Assembly: GCA_023159155.1 (NCBI GenBank) | Contig: JAJNNX010000003.1 | Coordinates: 1,736,001 to 1,800,000, forward strand | Length of the DNA: 64,000 nt | Reading direction: 5' to 3' | Source of the DNA: Ustulina deusta | Taxonomy: Eukaryota; Ascomycota; Sordariomycetes; Xylariales; Xylariaceae | Shown here: in pieces, positions 35,301 to 49,760 of the stretch | How positions within the stretch are numbered: the first letter of the stretch is position 1 | Layout of the letters: the number at the start of each line of letters is the position of its first letter | Program-made: the position numbers and the translations under genes | Notes under the pieces: model-generated | What the model saw: only the letters and a program-made list of their open reading frames with translations | Told to the model about the DNA's origin: nothing | Database searches by the model: none

Positions 35301-38300
35301 AATTACTAGAAAGCTTACTAATTACTGGACTTTTTAATACTAGCGCTTAATTATATATTCTAATAAAAAGTTATATTAAAAATAACTAACTTTTTATAAT
35401 TAATATTTAAATAACTTAAAATAAATATTTTATTAAACTAGAAGTACTCCTACAATTATATAAAAAAATTATTATTTAGCTAGTATAAATTACTAAGAAA
35501 TATATATAAGCTATTTTTATATATATAGTTCTAAATAAAAAAATAGCTGCTCCTTTGTTTTTAAAAATAAACTTCCTAAAGATTATAAATTATATTTTCT
35601 ATTTTAAGAATTTAGTTTTAATAGTTATATTTACCCTTAGTAATACATATATTATTACTTCTGCAACCCTGCCTTTTTAATCACGCCCCTATAACAAATC
35701 AGTAATTAGAGCTATAGAAAACTAATAGCCATTTATACGCAAAGAGCTACTATAAATAGCTATAATTAGTTTTTAATTAATATTTAAATCTTATTTTTAT
35801 TATGCGCTGCTAAAATAACTTTTAATTTAGCACTAAATTTAAATAATAAAATTATATAAAAATATTTTTATAATGCTAATTAGCTATTTACAAACCATAT
35901 AAACTAAATATTAAAGCTAAATAATAATACTTTTTTTATAAGTACTTTATTAAACAGTAAATTCTTAATAATTTTTAGGACTATTATTTATAAAACTATA
36001 AAAAAAGCAAAAAAAGTAAAAATCTTAAGGGCTAAACAAATAGCGTTTCTTTTTTTTTCTATTTCGATATTTATAATATATAAGCCTAAATTAAAAAAAG
36101 TCTACTTAGTTAATAATACAAAATATAATAGTTCTTTACCTTTAGGGTTAATTAATTAGAAAAAAAAAGCTTTAACAAAAGTATATAATTAGCGCAAACT
36201 AAACAAAACATTTAAAAAGGGAAGGATTTATTTAAATATTTACTTATATTTTGCTATATAACCTAAAAGAACTTGATTAACTAAGGAATATTTCTAAAAA
36301 ATTAAAAAAAATATAAAAACATTAGAACTTATTAATTAAAAAACAGAGCTCCTAGTTAAAGTGCTATATAAATATAAAATAGTTTTAGTTTAAAATTTTA
36401 GCAAGATTAGAAAAATATGTAATAAAATTATACTACTATATAAGATCTAGACAATATTATATAAAGCTTGGCAAATAAAAAGAATCTTTATTCCTATATT
36501 ATTATAAAAAAAAGTACTAAATATATTTAAAACCTAACTTATAAATAATATATTAAAAAAAAGATATAGTATATATTAGAACATATGGTTTGTAGTAAAA
36601 AAAAAAAATAAAAAGCTTAGACTAATTAACTTTGCTACTAAACTAAACATAGTTATAATCTAAAATATCTTTTTACTAAAAAGCTATAATAAATTTGCTA
36701 AAGAATTTGTTATATATAAAATCTTATTAATAATCGACTTTTTTTCTAAATATAATTAAGTACTTTTATTTCTTTTTAATCGAGCACTAATAGTTTTTTT
36801 TATACTACTTGGAATTCTATAAATAATAATACTTCCTTAAAGCACAACAAATTCGGTAGCTTACTTCTTTAAAGTAGTTAGCTAAATACTATACAATATT
36901 ATACCTAGAAAATATAAACTATTCTTTAACAATATAAGAGTTAAAAAGCTTGTTACTTGTTATAATAATTAAAAAGTTGCCCCTAGTATATAGCAATTTA
37001 TTTTTGAACATATTAAAAATATTAATGCAGTTTTGCTAAATTTTGAATTAGTAAGTATTATTATAAGCAGTATTAAAAACAAATAATACAAGCTAATAAT
37101 AATACTGGTTGGATATCTCTATAGAACTAATGGCTATAAACCTATAAAAGCTAAAATATTTAAAATTCTAGAATAAATAACGTATAGCAATATTATAAAA
37201 ATAAAAGCTTTTCTAAGAATAAATAGTTACTATTAGATATAAGTAAAAGCGTATGCTATAATAATATTTCTATTAACTATGCTTTTTTGGTATAATATTA
37301 AGTTTGTTTAAAGAAATAATTAAAAGTAAGCAATAATAATACTATAATAAGCTCTAACAATTATTTTTTGCTTAATTACCCTAGATTATAAAACCGGAAA
37401 AATCTAACTAAAAGTTAATGTTTTAAAAAAAAAATAAAGCACTATATTTTGTTAACTAATCAAAAATAGAATATACCTATCTAAATATAAGTTAAAAACT
37501 TAAAAAATACCTAAATTAAATTATAACATAACAAAAAAAAAATACCTAAAAGTTATTAAGGCCTTATATTAACTATAAAACTATTTATATAAGATCAGAT
37601 TTTACCTAAAAATAGATATAAAAGTACTAATTGCTTAGCTAAACAATAGATTTTTTGCACTTCTTAGCACAGTTCTAACCTAATAGGTTGTTTTTATTAA
37701 AATGTTTGATTTTAAATTGTACTATATTTTTGGAAAAAAATATATAGCAGCAGATAGATTATTACATAAACTAAAAGAACTATTAAATAAATTAAATAAT
37801 TAATAAAAAAAAATATAAAAGATTTTATTAATTTTTAACTTTATATTATAATAGTTAAACTAATAATTGTTCTAAATATTATTGCCTTTTTTAAACTAGA
37901 GCAAAAATAGTTAATATATTTATAGGAGCTAGCAATATATTTTACTACTGGGAGTCTGCCTGATCGCTTTACAATAGTAATATAAAGAAAAATCTATAAA
38001 AATTAGGCCCTTTAATTCTTTGTTTATAAAAATTGCTTCTAAAAAAAAACAAAACTATTATACTAGATCTAATATTATATTAATAATTTTAATAATCAAA
38101 AATGCTTTTTAAAAAAAAGCTATATATAACTAGAATATTAAAGCTAGGATTTTATATACTATAGAATTACTGCCTAATACTATTAGAAAAACTTATATAA
38201 GGATATTAAAAATGCTTTAAAAAACTATAAGCTATACTAATAAATATAGGACAGGCGATCTAGAAAAAAATACTGCTATAATAAAACTAAAGATATATTT

Positions 38301-39259
38301 ATAAGCTAGGTTTTTAATATTTAATTTATACCTAATAATAATAGGTTTAAAGCAATTATTAAAGCTAGATATAAAATATTGGCTTATTTTAAAGCAATGC
38401 TACTCCAATCAGTTAATTCTAAAAGTATTGCTTGATTTATTAAGCAATATATTATTTATTAGTACAGCACTTTTATTAGAATTAAATATAATAATAGTTC
38501 TAAAAATAAAAAAAAAGTTATAATAGCTAGAGTATAACTTGGATTTATAGTAACTTATAGCGTAATATATTACTTCTAAAGCTAGGGATTTATTAAGTTA
38601 GGCTATAAAATAATTACTAGCAGCTTTAAAAAAGTAACTTAAAAAATAAAAAAAAGCTGGACCAAACAATTTAACAAAGTAATTTGGGCCAATAGAACTA
38701 TTACTTAATACTATAGTTATAGCGTATACAAAATAGTTTATAATTAATTACTAGTTTTACTAATTCAAAATGTTATCTTAATATAGCAGATTATTAATTA
38801 GCAAAACATCTCTAATTATATATTTTTTTTAGTATACAAAGTATAGCAATTTAAAAAAAAAAAAAAAAATATAGCTAAGGTCTAACGTATTATTACTAAA
38901 AAAAGATACTAAGCTGCAAAATGGGCTAATTAGCAATATGCCTATAAGGTTTGCCCTATAGCTTTAAAAAAAAAAAACCTTATTTTTATGTTTAATATCC
39001 CACTAAACAATAATAAATTTTGAAGCGCCAAACTCTTATATAAATAAAAAGGCCCATTTTTTATAGTATTTAAAAAAAAGAATAGGAAATATAAAATAAA
39101 AAAGCCAGAGGGACATATAAAGGCAAAGATTTATATATCAAATAGCCTATAACTATTTATTAAAAATAAAGCTAAATACTAAGAACTAATTAACCCTATT
39201 ACTAATAAATAGATAATAAGCTTACTAAAGGACGACTGCTATAAAAAAAATATAAATAT

Positions 39260-42200
39260 AGCTAAAATAGCCCTAATCAGAGCTATAATATAACTAAATA
39301 AAAGCTAAACAAAACTTAGAACATAGCAAGATATAGCTAGAATATAGCTAAAATAGGCTTAGATATATTTAGATATAACCTAAAATATAGCTAGATATAA
39401 CTAGAATATAGCTTAGATAAACTATAATATAGCCCAAATAGGCTAAAAATACTAGAATATAAACAAAATAATTAAAAAAAATTAGAAAATTATTAGTAAT
39501 AAAGCTTTGTTATATTAAATTAAGATCTTAATTAAAATAGGCTTAAAAATTAAATATTTAAGCTTTAATAATTTATAATTAAAAAAAAAGTCTATTAATT
39601 AGCAAGCAATATTTCTTTAAATTTAAAAACTAAGAAAATAAATATAACTAAAATCTATAGATCTAGCACTATATACTATAACAATATTGTCCTAATTAAC
39701 TTAGATTTATTATAAAGTAATACTTGCTACTTATATTTTTGTTCTTTTTTATTATTTTTGCGCTACCTTTCTACCTCTAGAAACCTACTCCAAAATAGCA
39801 ACTTTACTACTGTTTTATAGGCGGATTAACCAAAAGATATATAAAATAACATATAATAACTTTTATTTAATTAGCCTAAATTAAGAACTTTTTTGGGCTA
39901 TTCTGTTTATTTAGATCTTTATTTTTATTTTTTTGGGTTATTGCTATATATAAATAAGCATATTTAGTATTGCTTATATAATATTTATAGTCCGGCTAGC
40001 TAACTAAATAAATATAATTGCCACAAGCACTAGATTACAAAAGATTTGTTAATTTATATCTAAAAAACAGCCATATTCCAAAGCAACTATTGCTTTTAGA
40101 CTTTTAGAATCAATAAATATATAACTAGCAAAAAATAGGATTAGAAGTTCTAGTTAACTAAATAATAAATATTATTATTTATGCCGGACAATCAAATATT
40201 ATAAAGAGATATTTGCTAAATAGATTACTATAGCGTAGCTTAATATAAAAAAGCATAAGTTTGCTAGCAGATATTATAACTGCTTTAAATATAGCTTTAT
40301 TATTAAATACTATAAAAAATAAAAAATAAATATTCTAGCATATATATTAACTAGTAGTATAGCTATTTAGAGCTTTAATAATAAAATAATAAAAAATCTA
40401 GTAACTATTATTAAATATTTCTATTAGCTATATATAAAAGTTAAAAAAAAAAATAAAGCTTATCTGCTTATGCTAATTAAAAAAGCTATAATACCTGTTT
40501 TAACTATGCTTAAAAGTTTTTTTTTAAATAGCATATAGTTTTATTAATTTACTAAAATCTTTTAGCAATACTATATGTTTTAGAACTATAGCTCTAAAAA
40601 AGTATATATTTAAAAGGAGCATAGCTAGAATTATTAAAGCTATACTAAATCTTAACTAGGAATATATAATACGCTGCGATTTAGTACTAAGTAATAAAAA
40701 AAATAATATAATAGTTGTTTTAAAAATATAACTTATATATTAATTAGCTTAATTAAAATATTTATTAGTTTTAGTACATATTGTTTCGATTAGTATTTAA
40801 CCACTAAAGCCTTTTTTATAACCTAGCTCTTTTTTGATTAATTATAATAAAAAATTGGGATTATATAGGCTAGCTTAGAACAAAAGATCTTTATAATTAG
40901 GAAAAAAAAACAATCAAGCGTTAAGTTTGCTAGTAATAAAGTGGCATAGCTAAAAATAATATATAAGATTTAATATATATAGTAGCAGGTTAGTTAATAT
41001 AAAAGCTTTAAATATACTCCGATTAGTAATACTTATTTTTTTTTAGATTGCTTGAATTTTTAGATTAACTTACGAAGCAATTAAAGCTTAAAGCTTTAAC
41101 TATTTATTAGCAATCTAACTAAATATAGATATATTTATATAATATTTAGTATAGCTAATATAAAAATAGTAATTATATAGTAGATAAAAATAACTAAAAA
41201 AAGCTAGCATATGTTTCTTGCTTTAAAATAACTAATCACTAGATATTATAGAAAATAATAAAAAATAAAGATATATATTGCAATATACTATATATAAACT
41301 AATTACTATAAATCAAATAAGTAGAGTTAGGAGTATAAAAAAGTATAAGTATAAATATAGTCTATATAGGAAAATAAATAGGTAAGTTAAGAAAAAATAG
41401 CTAATTTGCACAAAACTAACAAATACTATTTTTTATAAAATAATATAGATAAAGGAGCCCTAATTAGCACTTTTTTTTAATAATAACTTATATTAGAAAA
41501 GAACTAATAAAGTCCTTGCAAGAAAGTAATATAGATTAACTAGACTTATATTAGCCTAATAGACCTTATATTTAACTTTTAACTACTTATTTTCTAGCTA
41601 ACATACTTTATACTACTAGTCCTTAGACTTTACTTATTAATATATAGACTATATATTTATTATATTTTATTTATACTTCTGATTATTAATAAACAGAACT
41701 AATACTTTGCCCTAATATTAAAGCGATTATATAATTAGCCCATTTTAGCGTTATTACTTTAAATCACTACACCTAAAATGTTTTAACTAACCTACCTAAA
41801 GTATTACTAAAAAGATCTAGGAAATATATATGCCTTTTTTAATAATATTATTACTATTATGCTATCTAAGCCGGTATAATATATATTACTAAATAAACCG
41901 CTATATATAAGTTATTATAGTAAAGAACTGCTACCCTACTTTTGCTAAAAATATAAAAATGCTTTATATAACTATAAAACTCTCCCGGGCATCACAACTT
42001 GAGCTTTTTATAACTCGCTCGGACCCGGACTAATTAATATACTCCAAAAAGCACAACAGTATTAATAACTAAACATATTAAAAATTAATATATTAATTAC
42101 TATAGCAATTAGTTACTTCAAACTATAAGTAGTATTTAAAAGCACTTTTATATAAATATTTTTTTAAGCTTAAAACAGAAGTTTTAATAAGAACTATTTT

Positions 42201-44388
42201 ATTTTTTAATTTTTTAAAAAGCAGAATAGATCTATTAGTTTTGTAATATTTAAAACAATTAAAGCAACTAAAGCTAGGCATGCTCTTAATTATTAGTTTG
42301 TTATAATTTATAATATTAAATAAAAAACATTATATATTATAGATTTTATTAACAATAGTACAATAATTAACGTTTATTAAAAAGTTTCTATTGCTTTTAA
42401 TTATGTTTAGAAATTATTATTTAATAGTTACCCGCTTGGACCTAAGCTTGCAGTATTAATCCCTAGTATCTAACAAAATAATAACTAGTATTATAGTTAT
42501 TTTTATAGAACCTATATACTTCTAGCTTTTTATAAGCTAAAGCTTTAGAAAAAAATAATAAATATTATAAATAAAAAACCCTACGATCTAAACAAAAATA
42601 TATAAAATAATTCGTTAAAATATTACAAAAATTATATTGCAGTTTATACAAAAAAGCCAGTTTTAGATTTCTAGTTATAGACTTAATCTATCTAGCTAGC
42701 CTAGCTAATCTTTTAATAAAATTAGTTAATTTTTTAGCTAATTACTTTATTTAGTAATTTTTAACCTATAAAACTCTACCTAAAGCATTACAAGTACTTG
42801 CAAGATTTAATTGCAAAAATATATAGTTAATACAACCTAAAATATAAAAATATTCCTTTACTATTATAGTGCCTAGCGGCCAATAAAATTAGGATTTTTA
42901 TTAATATGCCTTTTTATAACAATTATTAATATATAAATAATAAATTTTTTAAAAAACAACCGATCTTTTTCTCTATTTCTAAAAATATTTAAATAACTAA
43001 TAGCTTTAGTGCCTAGATTATCGATATAATAATTAGATAAAAACAATATACCTGGGCTAATATTATAGATATTAGGGCATAATTTGCTATTTAGCTCTAT
43101 AGGCTAAATATAAAAATAGTTTATAAACAATTATTTAGACTATTTAATTATTTTATTGCTTAATTTATAAAACTTAATAAAAAAATAGTTATAATTATAT
43201 TAATTCTTAAAATTAAATAAATAATATTTAGTAGGCTTAAACCTTTTAAAGCAAGTAGTAACTAATTAAATTATTTTTTTATTATAATTATTAATAAATA
43301 AAAGCAAACTACCTATTTTATTAATTTGGTTCTTAGGCAAAATAAAAAATACTAACAATTTATTTATAATTATTAAATATAAGCTTTTAAAAATATTATT
43401 AGTTAATAAACCTTAAAGCTGCTTTTTAATATATTTTTTCTATTTTATATATATAGCTTTTTTATATATATTTAAAATAATTAGTAAAGCTATAGTTTAA
43501 TATATATTATTTATATAGTATTACTTTTTAAATACTTAAGTATTTTTTTAAAAAATTTATAACTTAGTAGCTAGAAGTTAATACCTAATAACCTAATAAT
43601 AAGTATTAAAATTATAAAAGATCGCCTAAATATTATTAAAAAAATAAAATTATATATTGGGATCGTAGTTATTAAAATAAAGCCTTTTTTTTAATTAATA
43701 CTACTTAAAACAAAAAAATAATTAGTAATTATTTTATTTTATAAAGCTAATTAATTAATAAATAATAATATAAACATACAAAATATATTTTATAGATCTT
43801 TTTTTTAAATTAAATCGGATTTCTTTATAATAGATATTTCTGCTTTTTAGTCTATTTATAAAGGAATAATAGTTGCTAGATCGCTTAAAAAGTTAACGTA
43901 AAGCTAATTAAAAAGTGCCTTAATAGCTATGCCTAAGTTTAAAAAACTTAGTTAAAAATATAAGTATTCCAATATATTTGATTTTAATAAATAATACTAA
44001 TTTTTTTTTTAGTAATAAAAGAGCTTAAGCTATAATTTATAAAAGACTTGCTTACTAATAGATTTTTTTTATATCCTAGGAAAGTAATATATATAGCAAT
44101 ATAAAAAGTTATCCTATACTAAACTTTTTTACTAAGTAAAAGTTCTAAAAAAAATATAATTTAGAAATATGTACAGTTGATTAAACAAATACTAAAAAAC
44201 CCAAAAATTAAAAAGCTGCTTAAAAAGCGCTAAGTATATAAAAAAAACAAAGAGTTAAATTATTAAAAATAAACATAAAAACTAAAAAAACTTAGTAATA
44301 AAGATCTAAAAAAAATAAATAACTAATTAGTTATAGTTTAGGTTAATTATTATAGTTTAAAAATAAAAACCTAATAATTTAGAAAGTT
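39260..44388. other. Unassigned AT-rich segment inside the gypsy element, after pol
   Basis: About 5.1 kb between the apparent end of gypsy pol and its 3' LTR. It starts with a degenerate tandem array of GATATAGCTAGAATATAGCT-like units (about 39290-39470). The rest shows plus-strand stretches that become fairly continuous if TAA/TAG are read as mutated codons (for example about 40.0-41.0 and 42.8-44.0 kb), but I recognise no domain. It may be a third nested element, an extra gypsy-borne ORF, or captured sequence. Confidence 0.5.
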
Positions 44389-44751
44389 TGTAGTAAAGCT
44401 AGTGCATACATATAAAAAACAAATCTTTAGTTATAAAATAGAACGCATTCTCGGAGATTTTAAAAATTACAAAACAAAAAGTATAAAAAGCGCGCGTTTT
44501 TATTTAAAGCTATAAAAAACTTCTTTTTTATATAGCAAACAACGGATAATTATTATAAAATATTAAATAAAAGTTAGGAATTTGTTTTTATTAATTAATT
44601 ATTACGTTTTTATTTATAATTACAAATTAGATCTTGACCTAATACGCACAAAGATCCGCGAGTCAGAAGACGTAGTCCGATACACACCGATCAGGTAGGT
44701 TTGGTTGGTTTGAGTGTGCGATACGCCGATCAGGAGCCCTGCTCTATTTCA
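44389..44751 (+). repeat. 3' LTR of the gypsy element
   Basis: 363 bp, starting TGTAGTAAAG and ending CTATTTCA. Same length as the 5' LTR; differences are nearly all transitions. The last ~110 bp keep a near-normal GC content. Confidence 0.9.
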
Positions 44752-46236
44752 GCACTAAACCTTTAAAATAGTTGCTTAACTATATAAAAGAAACAGCAAT
44801 CACTTTATACCTTAATAACAAAATCCGAACTACGGACTATATAATATATAATAAATCTAAAGCTTGCTGCAAAATAATATAAAACGCTTGCTTAAAAGTT
44901 ATAAAGGCTAATACCCGATTAGCTATCAATTTTTATAAATTTAACGCTTTTAATAAAAATAGGCGCTTATAACATATTATACTAATTATTAATTAATACT
45001 TAAATTATACCTAGAACTATTATATTAATAACAAATATATTAGCACTATTTAAAAAACTCTTAAATATTATATTTAATATATTTAAATATATTATAATAA
45101 TAAAATAAAAATCATAAAATATAATAATAAGATTGCTAGTAGTAATTAAAAAACTATACGCCTAGCAGTAGCTATAAAATAAGCTTATAAAATAAACTTT
45201 AAAATTTTACTACTATATATTTAAAATTTTAATAAAACAGCTAAAAAAATAAAAAGTACTATTAAGTATTAAACAAGCTTAATATATAACAATTATAAGC
45301 TTTTTATTTTTTTTTAGCTTAAAATAGTTCGAATAGTAGTATATTTATATAACTAGATACTTAAGCAAATCAATTATTAGCAAGCTTTATATAAAAAATT
45401 CTATTTATATTTTAATTACTTATAAAAATTTATTAGCTATAATTAAATATTTTATATATTTTATTTAAAAATATTTAAATATATAGCATTTGTTATAATT
45501 ACTAAAGCTAAGCTTAAAAAATAAAAGTATAAAAAGCTTAACCCTAACGCTTAAATAAACTATTTAATAAACTATTAGTTTACTAACACTTACTATATCT
45601 AGCTTTTTTAAAAAAACAAAATTATAGTAATAAAAAACGTAGTTTTTAATAAAAACAAGTTCTTTAGTAATAATAAAAATAAATTTAAAAACAATTTTTT
45701 TAAAATAATTCTAAAAGTATATAAAGCATTAATAAATAGTATTAATTACTAAAATACCTCTAATTTCAAAAAAAATATAACTAATAAACAAAAAAATAAT
45801 AAGCCTGCCAGCCAACTCCCAAAAAGCAATATTAAAAATGCTAATAAATCTAAGTCTAAAAAAAATTCTAACAAAAATAAACCTATAAAAAAAAAAGCAA
45901 AAGCTTCTTATTAGAACTCCTATCTTTATACTAATTTATAGTTTGCCTTTAGATTACTAATACTACTATAGAGTCCAAAGGCTGCCCTACTATATTTAGT
46001 AATGCTATAAGCTAAATTGCTAGATTTAAGCTTAAATAAAAAACCGCCCAATAATTAATATTAAGCTTTTACTAAGTTAACCTTTAATATTCTAACTATA
46101 GCTTATTAAATAACTAGCTTTAATACAGCCAAATTATAAAAAGTAATAACTATTAATAATAAATCAATAATTAAAAGTAAAAAAGCTAAACTATTAAAAA
46201 GTTTTTTAAAAATTTACTATAACTAATTATAGCTGC

Positions 46237-46560
46237 TAAATCTTATTAAAAGCTTTATTAGTAAAAAAAAAAAAGCCTTTAAAAGAGCTTATTAATTATT
46301 ATATAACTAATTATAACTATTAAATCTTATTAAAAACTTTACTAGTAAAAAAAAAAAGCCTTTAAAAAAGCCTATTATTTATTATATACTTAATTATAGC
46401 TACTAAATCCTATTAAAAGCTCTATTAATAAAAAAAAAAAAACTTTTAAAAAAGCTTATTAGCTACTATGCAACTAATTATAATTAATAAATCTTATTAA
46501 AAGTTTTACTAATAAAAAAAAAAAAGCCCTTAAATTAAATACTAGCTATTTAAAAGCTTA
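46237..46560 (+). repeat. 84-bp tandem repeat, four copies, in frame within copia pol
   Basis: Anchors TAAATC(T/C)TATTAAAA start at 46237, 46321, 46404 and 46488, i.e. spacing of 83-84 bp. Read in the pol frame with TAA/TAG taken as mutated codons, each unit gives a 28-residue lysine-rich block of the form LLNLIKSF-(I/T)S-KKKKAFK(R/K)AY. It lies between the integrase and reverse transcriptase, where copia polyproteins have a variable linker. The fourth copy is partial. Confidence 0.8.
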
Positions 46561-49500
46561 ATTATAAACTTTTCTAAACTAGAAAAAAAAAATATATTAA
46601 TAAAATCTACTATAATTATTAAAATAGTATAAAAATCTTATAAACTATTTATTAAAAAATCACTTTAAGCAAGCAGAACTTATCTATTTATAAAGCTATA
46701 AAAAAATAAATATTTAAAAAAAAGTACCCAAAAGCTCTTTATAAAAAAAGATTACTTTAGATTATATATAAGTTTATATTTATAAGTTTAATAAATATAA
46801 ATACTATAAAAAATGTAAAGCTTGTTTAATAATACAAAAAAATTAGCAGCCAAACAATAACCAAAAAGATACTTATACTAGTATACTAGCAAAAAAATCT
46901 TTTAAAATATTAATAACTATTACTACTAAGTTTAACCTAGAACTTAAATAATATAACGCTATAAATACTTTTATAAACACTAAATTAAATAAAGAAATCT
47001 ATATATGCATGCTTCCAAGCTACTAGAAACTAAATACTATAGTTAAACTATTATAAGCTTTATACAAGCTTTAAAAATCTTTCTTACTATAACAAAAAAA
47101 GCTTACTAAATTACTACAAAAAATAAGCTTTAAACTAATATTTTATAAACTTTATTGCTATTTTTTAAAAGGTATACTCTTATTTATATATATTAATAAT
47201 ATAGTTATAGCATATAAGTAAAAAAGCCAAAAAGCTGCAAATAAAGCAATCGCTACACTTAAGACATACTATAACCTTACTAAAAATAAAAACCTATAAT
47301 AGTTCCTAAGTATTAAAATAATTAAAAACAAAAAAAAAAACTTTTTCTAGCTCTTATAAGCCTTTTATATTAAAAAGATCGCTAAGCTATAAAATACTAT
47401 AGCTATAGCTTATATAACTATTCTAATAAAAGCTTAAAAGCTTTTTTTATATAAAGGAATTTTTATATTTACTAGTATTAAGCACTACTAGCAAAAAATA
47501 AAATTAATTTTATATGCTGCAGTAATAATATGCTTAAATATAATATTTAAAATTTTTAAGCTTATATAATTTAATTATAATCTTTTTTTTAAGTACTACC
47601 GGGCTACTAATAAGCTTTTATTATATTTATTTTTTATGTAGTATTATGTACTATAATTAAAAAATAAAAATAACTTTATAATAGCTAGCAATATATTTTT
47701 TGCAAATAATACCTTTAATTAAAAAAGCTCCTAAGCTTATATTATAAAGCTTTTTAAAGGAATAATCTACTAGTAAGCTAATAAATAAAATATAGTTATT
47801 ATATTTATAATTAAAGCAAAGCTTTTAGCTCTAGCCCAAGTAACTAAAGAAATAATATTTATTAACTGGCTTATTAACAAGCTTGGGGTAGTGCTACAAA
47901 ATTAGTAAATATAAATATAATATAATAATTAGCAAACTATAAGGCTTGTTATAAAAAAAATAGCCCTATTATGTACTAAACTATAATATATTAATATCTA
48001 TAACTATTAGCTACGCTAAAAAATTAAAAATAGAACTATTATAATAAAATATATATTTACTAATAATATAATTACTAACGGACTTACAAAAGCTTTACCT
48101 ATACCAAAATAGACAACTTTTTTAAAATAACTTAAATTATATAAGCTTTTTAAACATAGCTAAAAAGCTTAGCAAAATATATTAGTTTTTTAAAAAGAAA
48201 TCAAAAATTTACTACCCAAAAAGAAATCTATAAAATAAAACATTTAAACATTATTTAAATATAAGTTATAAACTTATAATATACTAATAAAAAGATTATA
48301 AAATATTTTTATATACCTAAAGGGCCCTAGAGCTAATAATACAAAAACTTAACTACTTTAGAAAGCATTAATCCTGCCATAGAGTGGCAAAAAGCTCACA
48401 AAAAAAAAAAAACATTTATTCCTCCTCCTCCTCTTTTAAGCAATAAAAAAATAGCATAGTATAAACTGTAGTCTATAAAGCCTAAATAGTAGTATTACTA
48501 GCGCTTCCTATAAAAGCGTTCCAAAAATAATAAATATAAAGCTTAATATTAATAGAACTATTTATAATTAATATTTATTACTAATTACTAAAAAGCTTAC
48601 TTATAAAAATTTATATATATGCTTAGAAATATACCGCAAGTATTACAACCTACTACTAAACATTTTAATATAGTTGCTATCCAAGCAACCCCAAAAAGTA
48701 CTATAAATATATTGCAAACATAATATTTTTTAAAAAATTTTTAAAAATACTAACTATAAACAAAAACTAGTTTACTACAAAAGCAAAACATAGCTACAAC
48801 TATAAAAAGCAATAGTAGTAAGCGCAGCACCCTAGCTACTAGAAGCTTAACTAGGCAGAACTAGCAATAGTACAAATATAACCAGAATAACCTAGCTAAA
48901 AGCTAAACAATAAATATTAAACAAAACTAACAAAAAACTAGTTATTCTAAAAGTAATAGTAATAGCAAGAAAAGCTTAGCAAAAAAGTATTAAAAAAGCA
49001 ATAATAGCAATAGCAGCAATAAAAATATAATGCGCCAAAAATTCTACAATAAATAAAAAACAAACCAAAAAATATACAGAAATATTATTACTATTTAATA
49101 ATAATAATTCCGAACTAATAACAAGCCTATTAACTACTAACCTAAAAAATAGTTATATACTATACTTATAAGTCCCAGCCTAGTTAAAAGCGCTAGCCAC
49201 TACAATTTAAGCAAAAAAAAAACAAAAAAAACATTATAACAGTCTTTTCTATACATATTAGTAAGCTTTTTACTAAACAACCTAAAGTTTTCTTAAAACC
49301 TATAGCAAAAACACCCTTTCTTTTTCAATAATTAATAATATACTAGCAAAAAATAATTTTATAATTAAAACTAAAAAAAAAATTAGTATAGATCTTATCA
49401 CAAAAAAGTAAAATATTTAATATTTTAGTTCTAAAAACTTACTACAAAAATTTTATAAAAACTAGAAAAAAAAAAAAACAAAAAGGAAAGCTCTAGTAAT

Positions 49501-49760
49501 ACTAAAAGTAAGCTTATATATATTGCACTTATAAGCGCACCTTCTTACAAACATTTTTGCCTACCAAGCTTACTATATTATATTTCAAATAGTTATATAA
49601 TAACATATATAACATTTAGAACTAGCCTACATAATTACTTACATGCTATACTAGTTACTTATACACTATCTATACTTTAATACTTACTTATAACTACCTT
49701 TATAGTTATAGTAATATATACAAAAAAAAAATTACTAAAATAACTCTTTTTAAAAAAGTA

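Larger units (their letters stand above)
31985..44751 (+). mobile_element. RIP-degraded Ty3/gypsy LTR retrotransposon nested in the copia element
   Basis: LTRs of exactly 363 bp (31985-32347 and 44389-44751), flanked by the 4-bp duplication GCAC (31981-31984 and 44752-44755). On the plus strand, reading through TAA/TAG, a gag-pol runs to about 39.25 kb. The reverse transcriptase shows LINFATKLN, IDFFSKYNQV, LPQSTTNSVAYF and FFNNIRVKK, where the catalytic DD is NN (36928-36933). RNase H follows (KYIAADRLLHKL near 37.75 kb) and an integrase C-terminus ends near 39.25 kb (KWANQQYAYKV...GPFFIVFKKKNRKYKI). Inserting it split the copia gene between its GAG-pre-integrase and integrase parts. At 12.77 kb it is too long for a simple gypsy element, so about 5 kb after pol is extra. 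It is dead. Confidence 0.9.

Noticed and set aside
42800..44000. DUF3435 (Crypton/Starship captain-type) recombinase in the unassigned gypsy segment
   Set aside because: The stop-masked translation starts with an RP-x-x-LG-like stretch, but the rest does not fit the conserved recombinase motifs I know; left unassigned.
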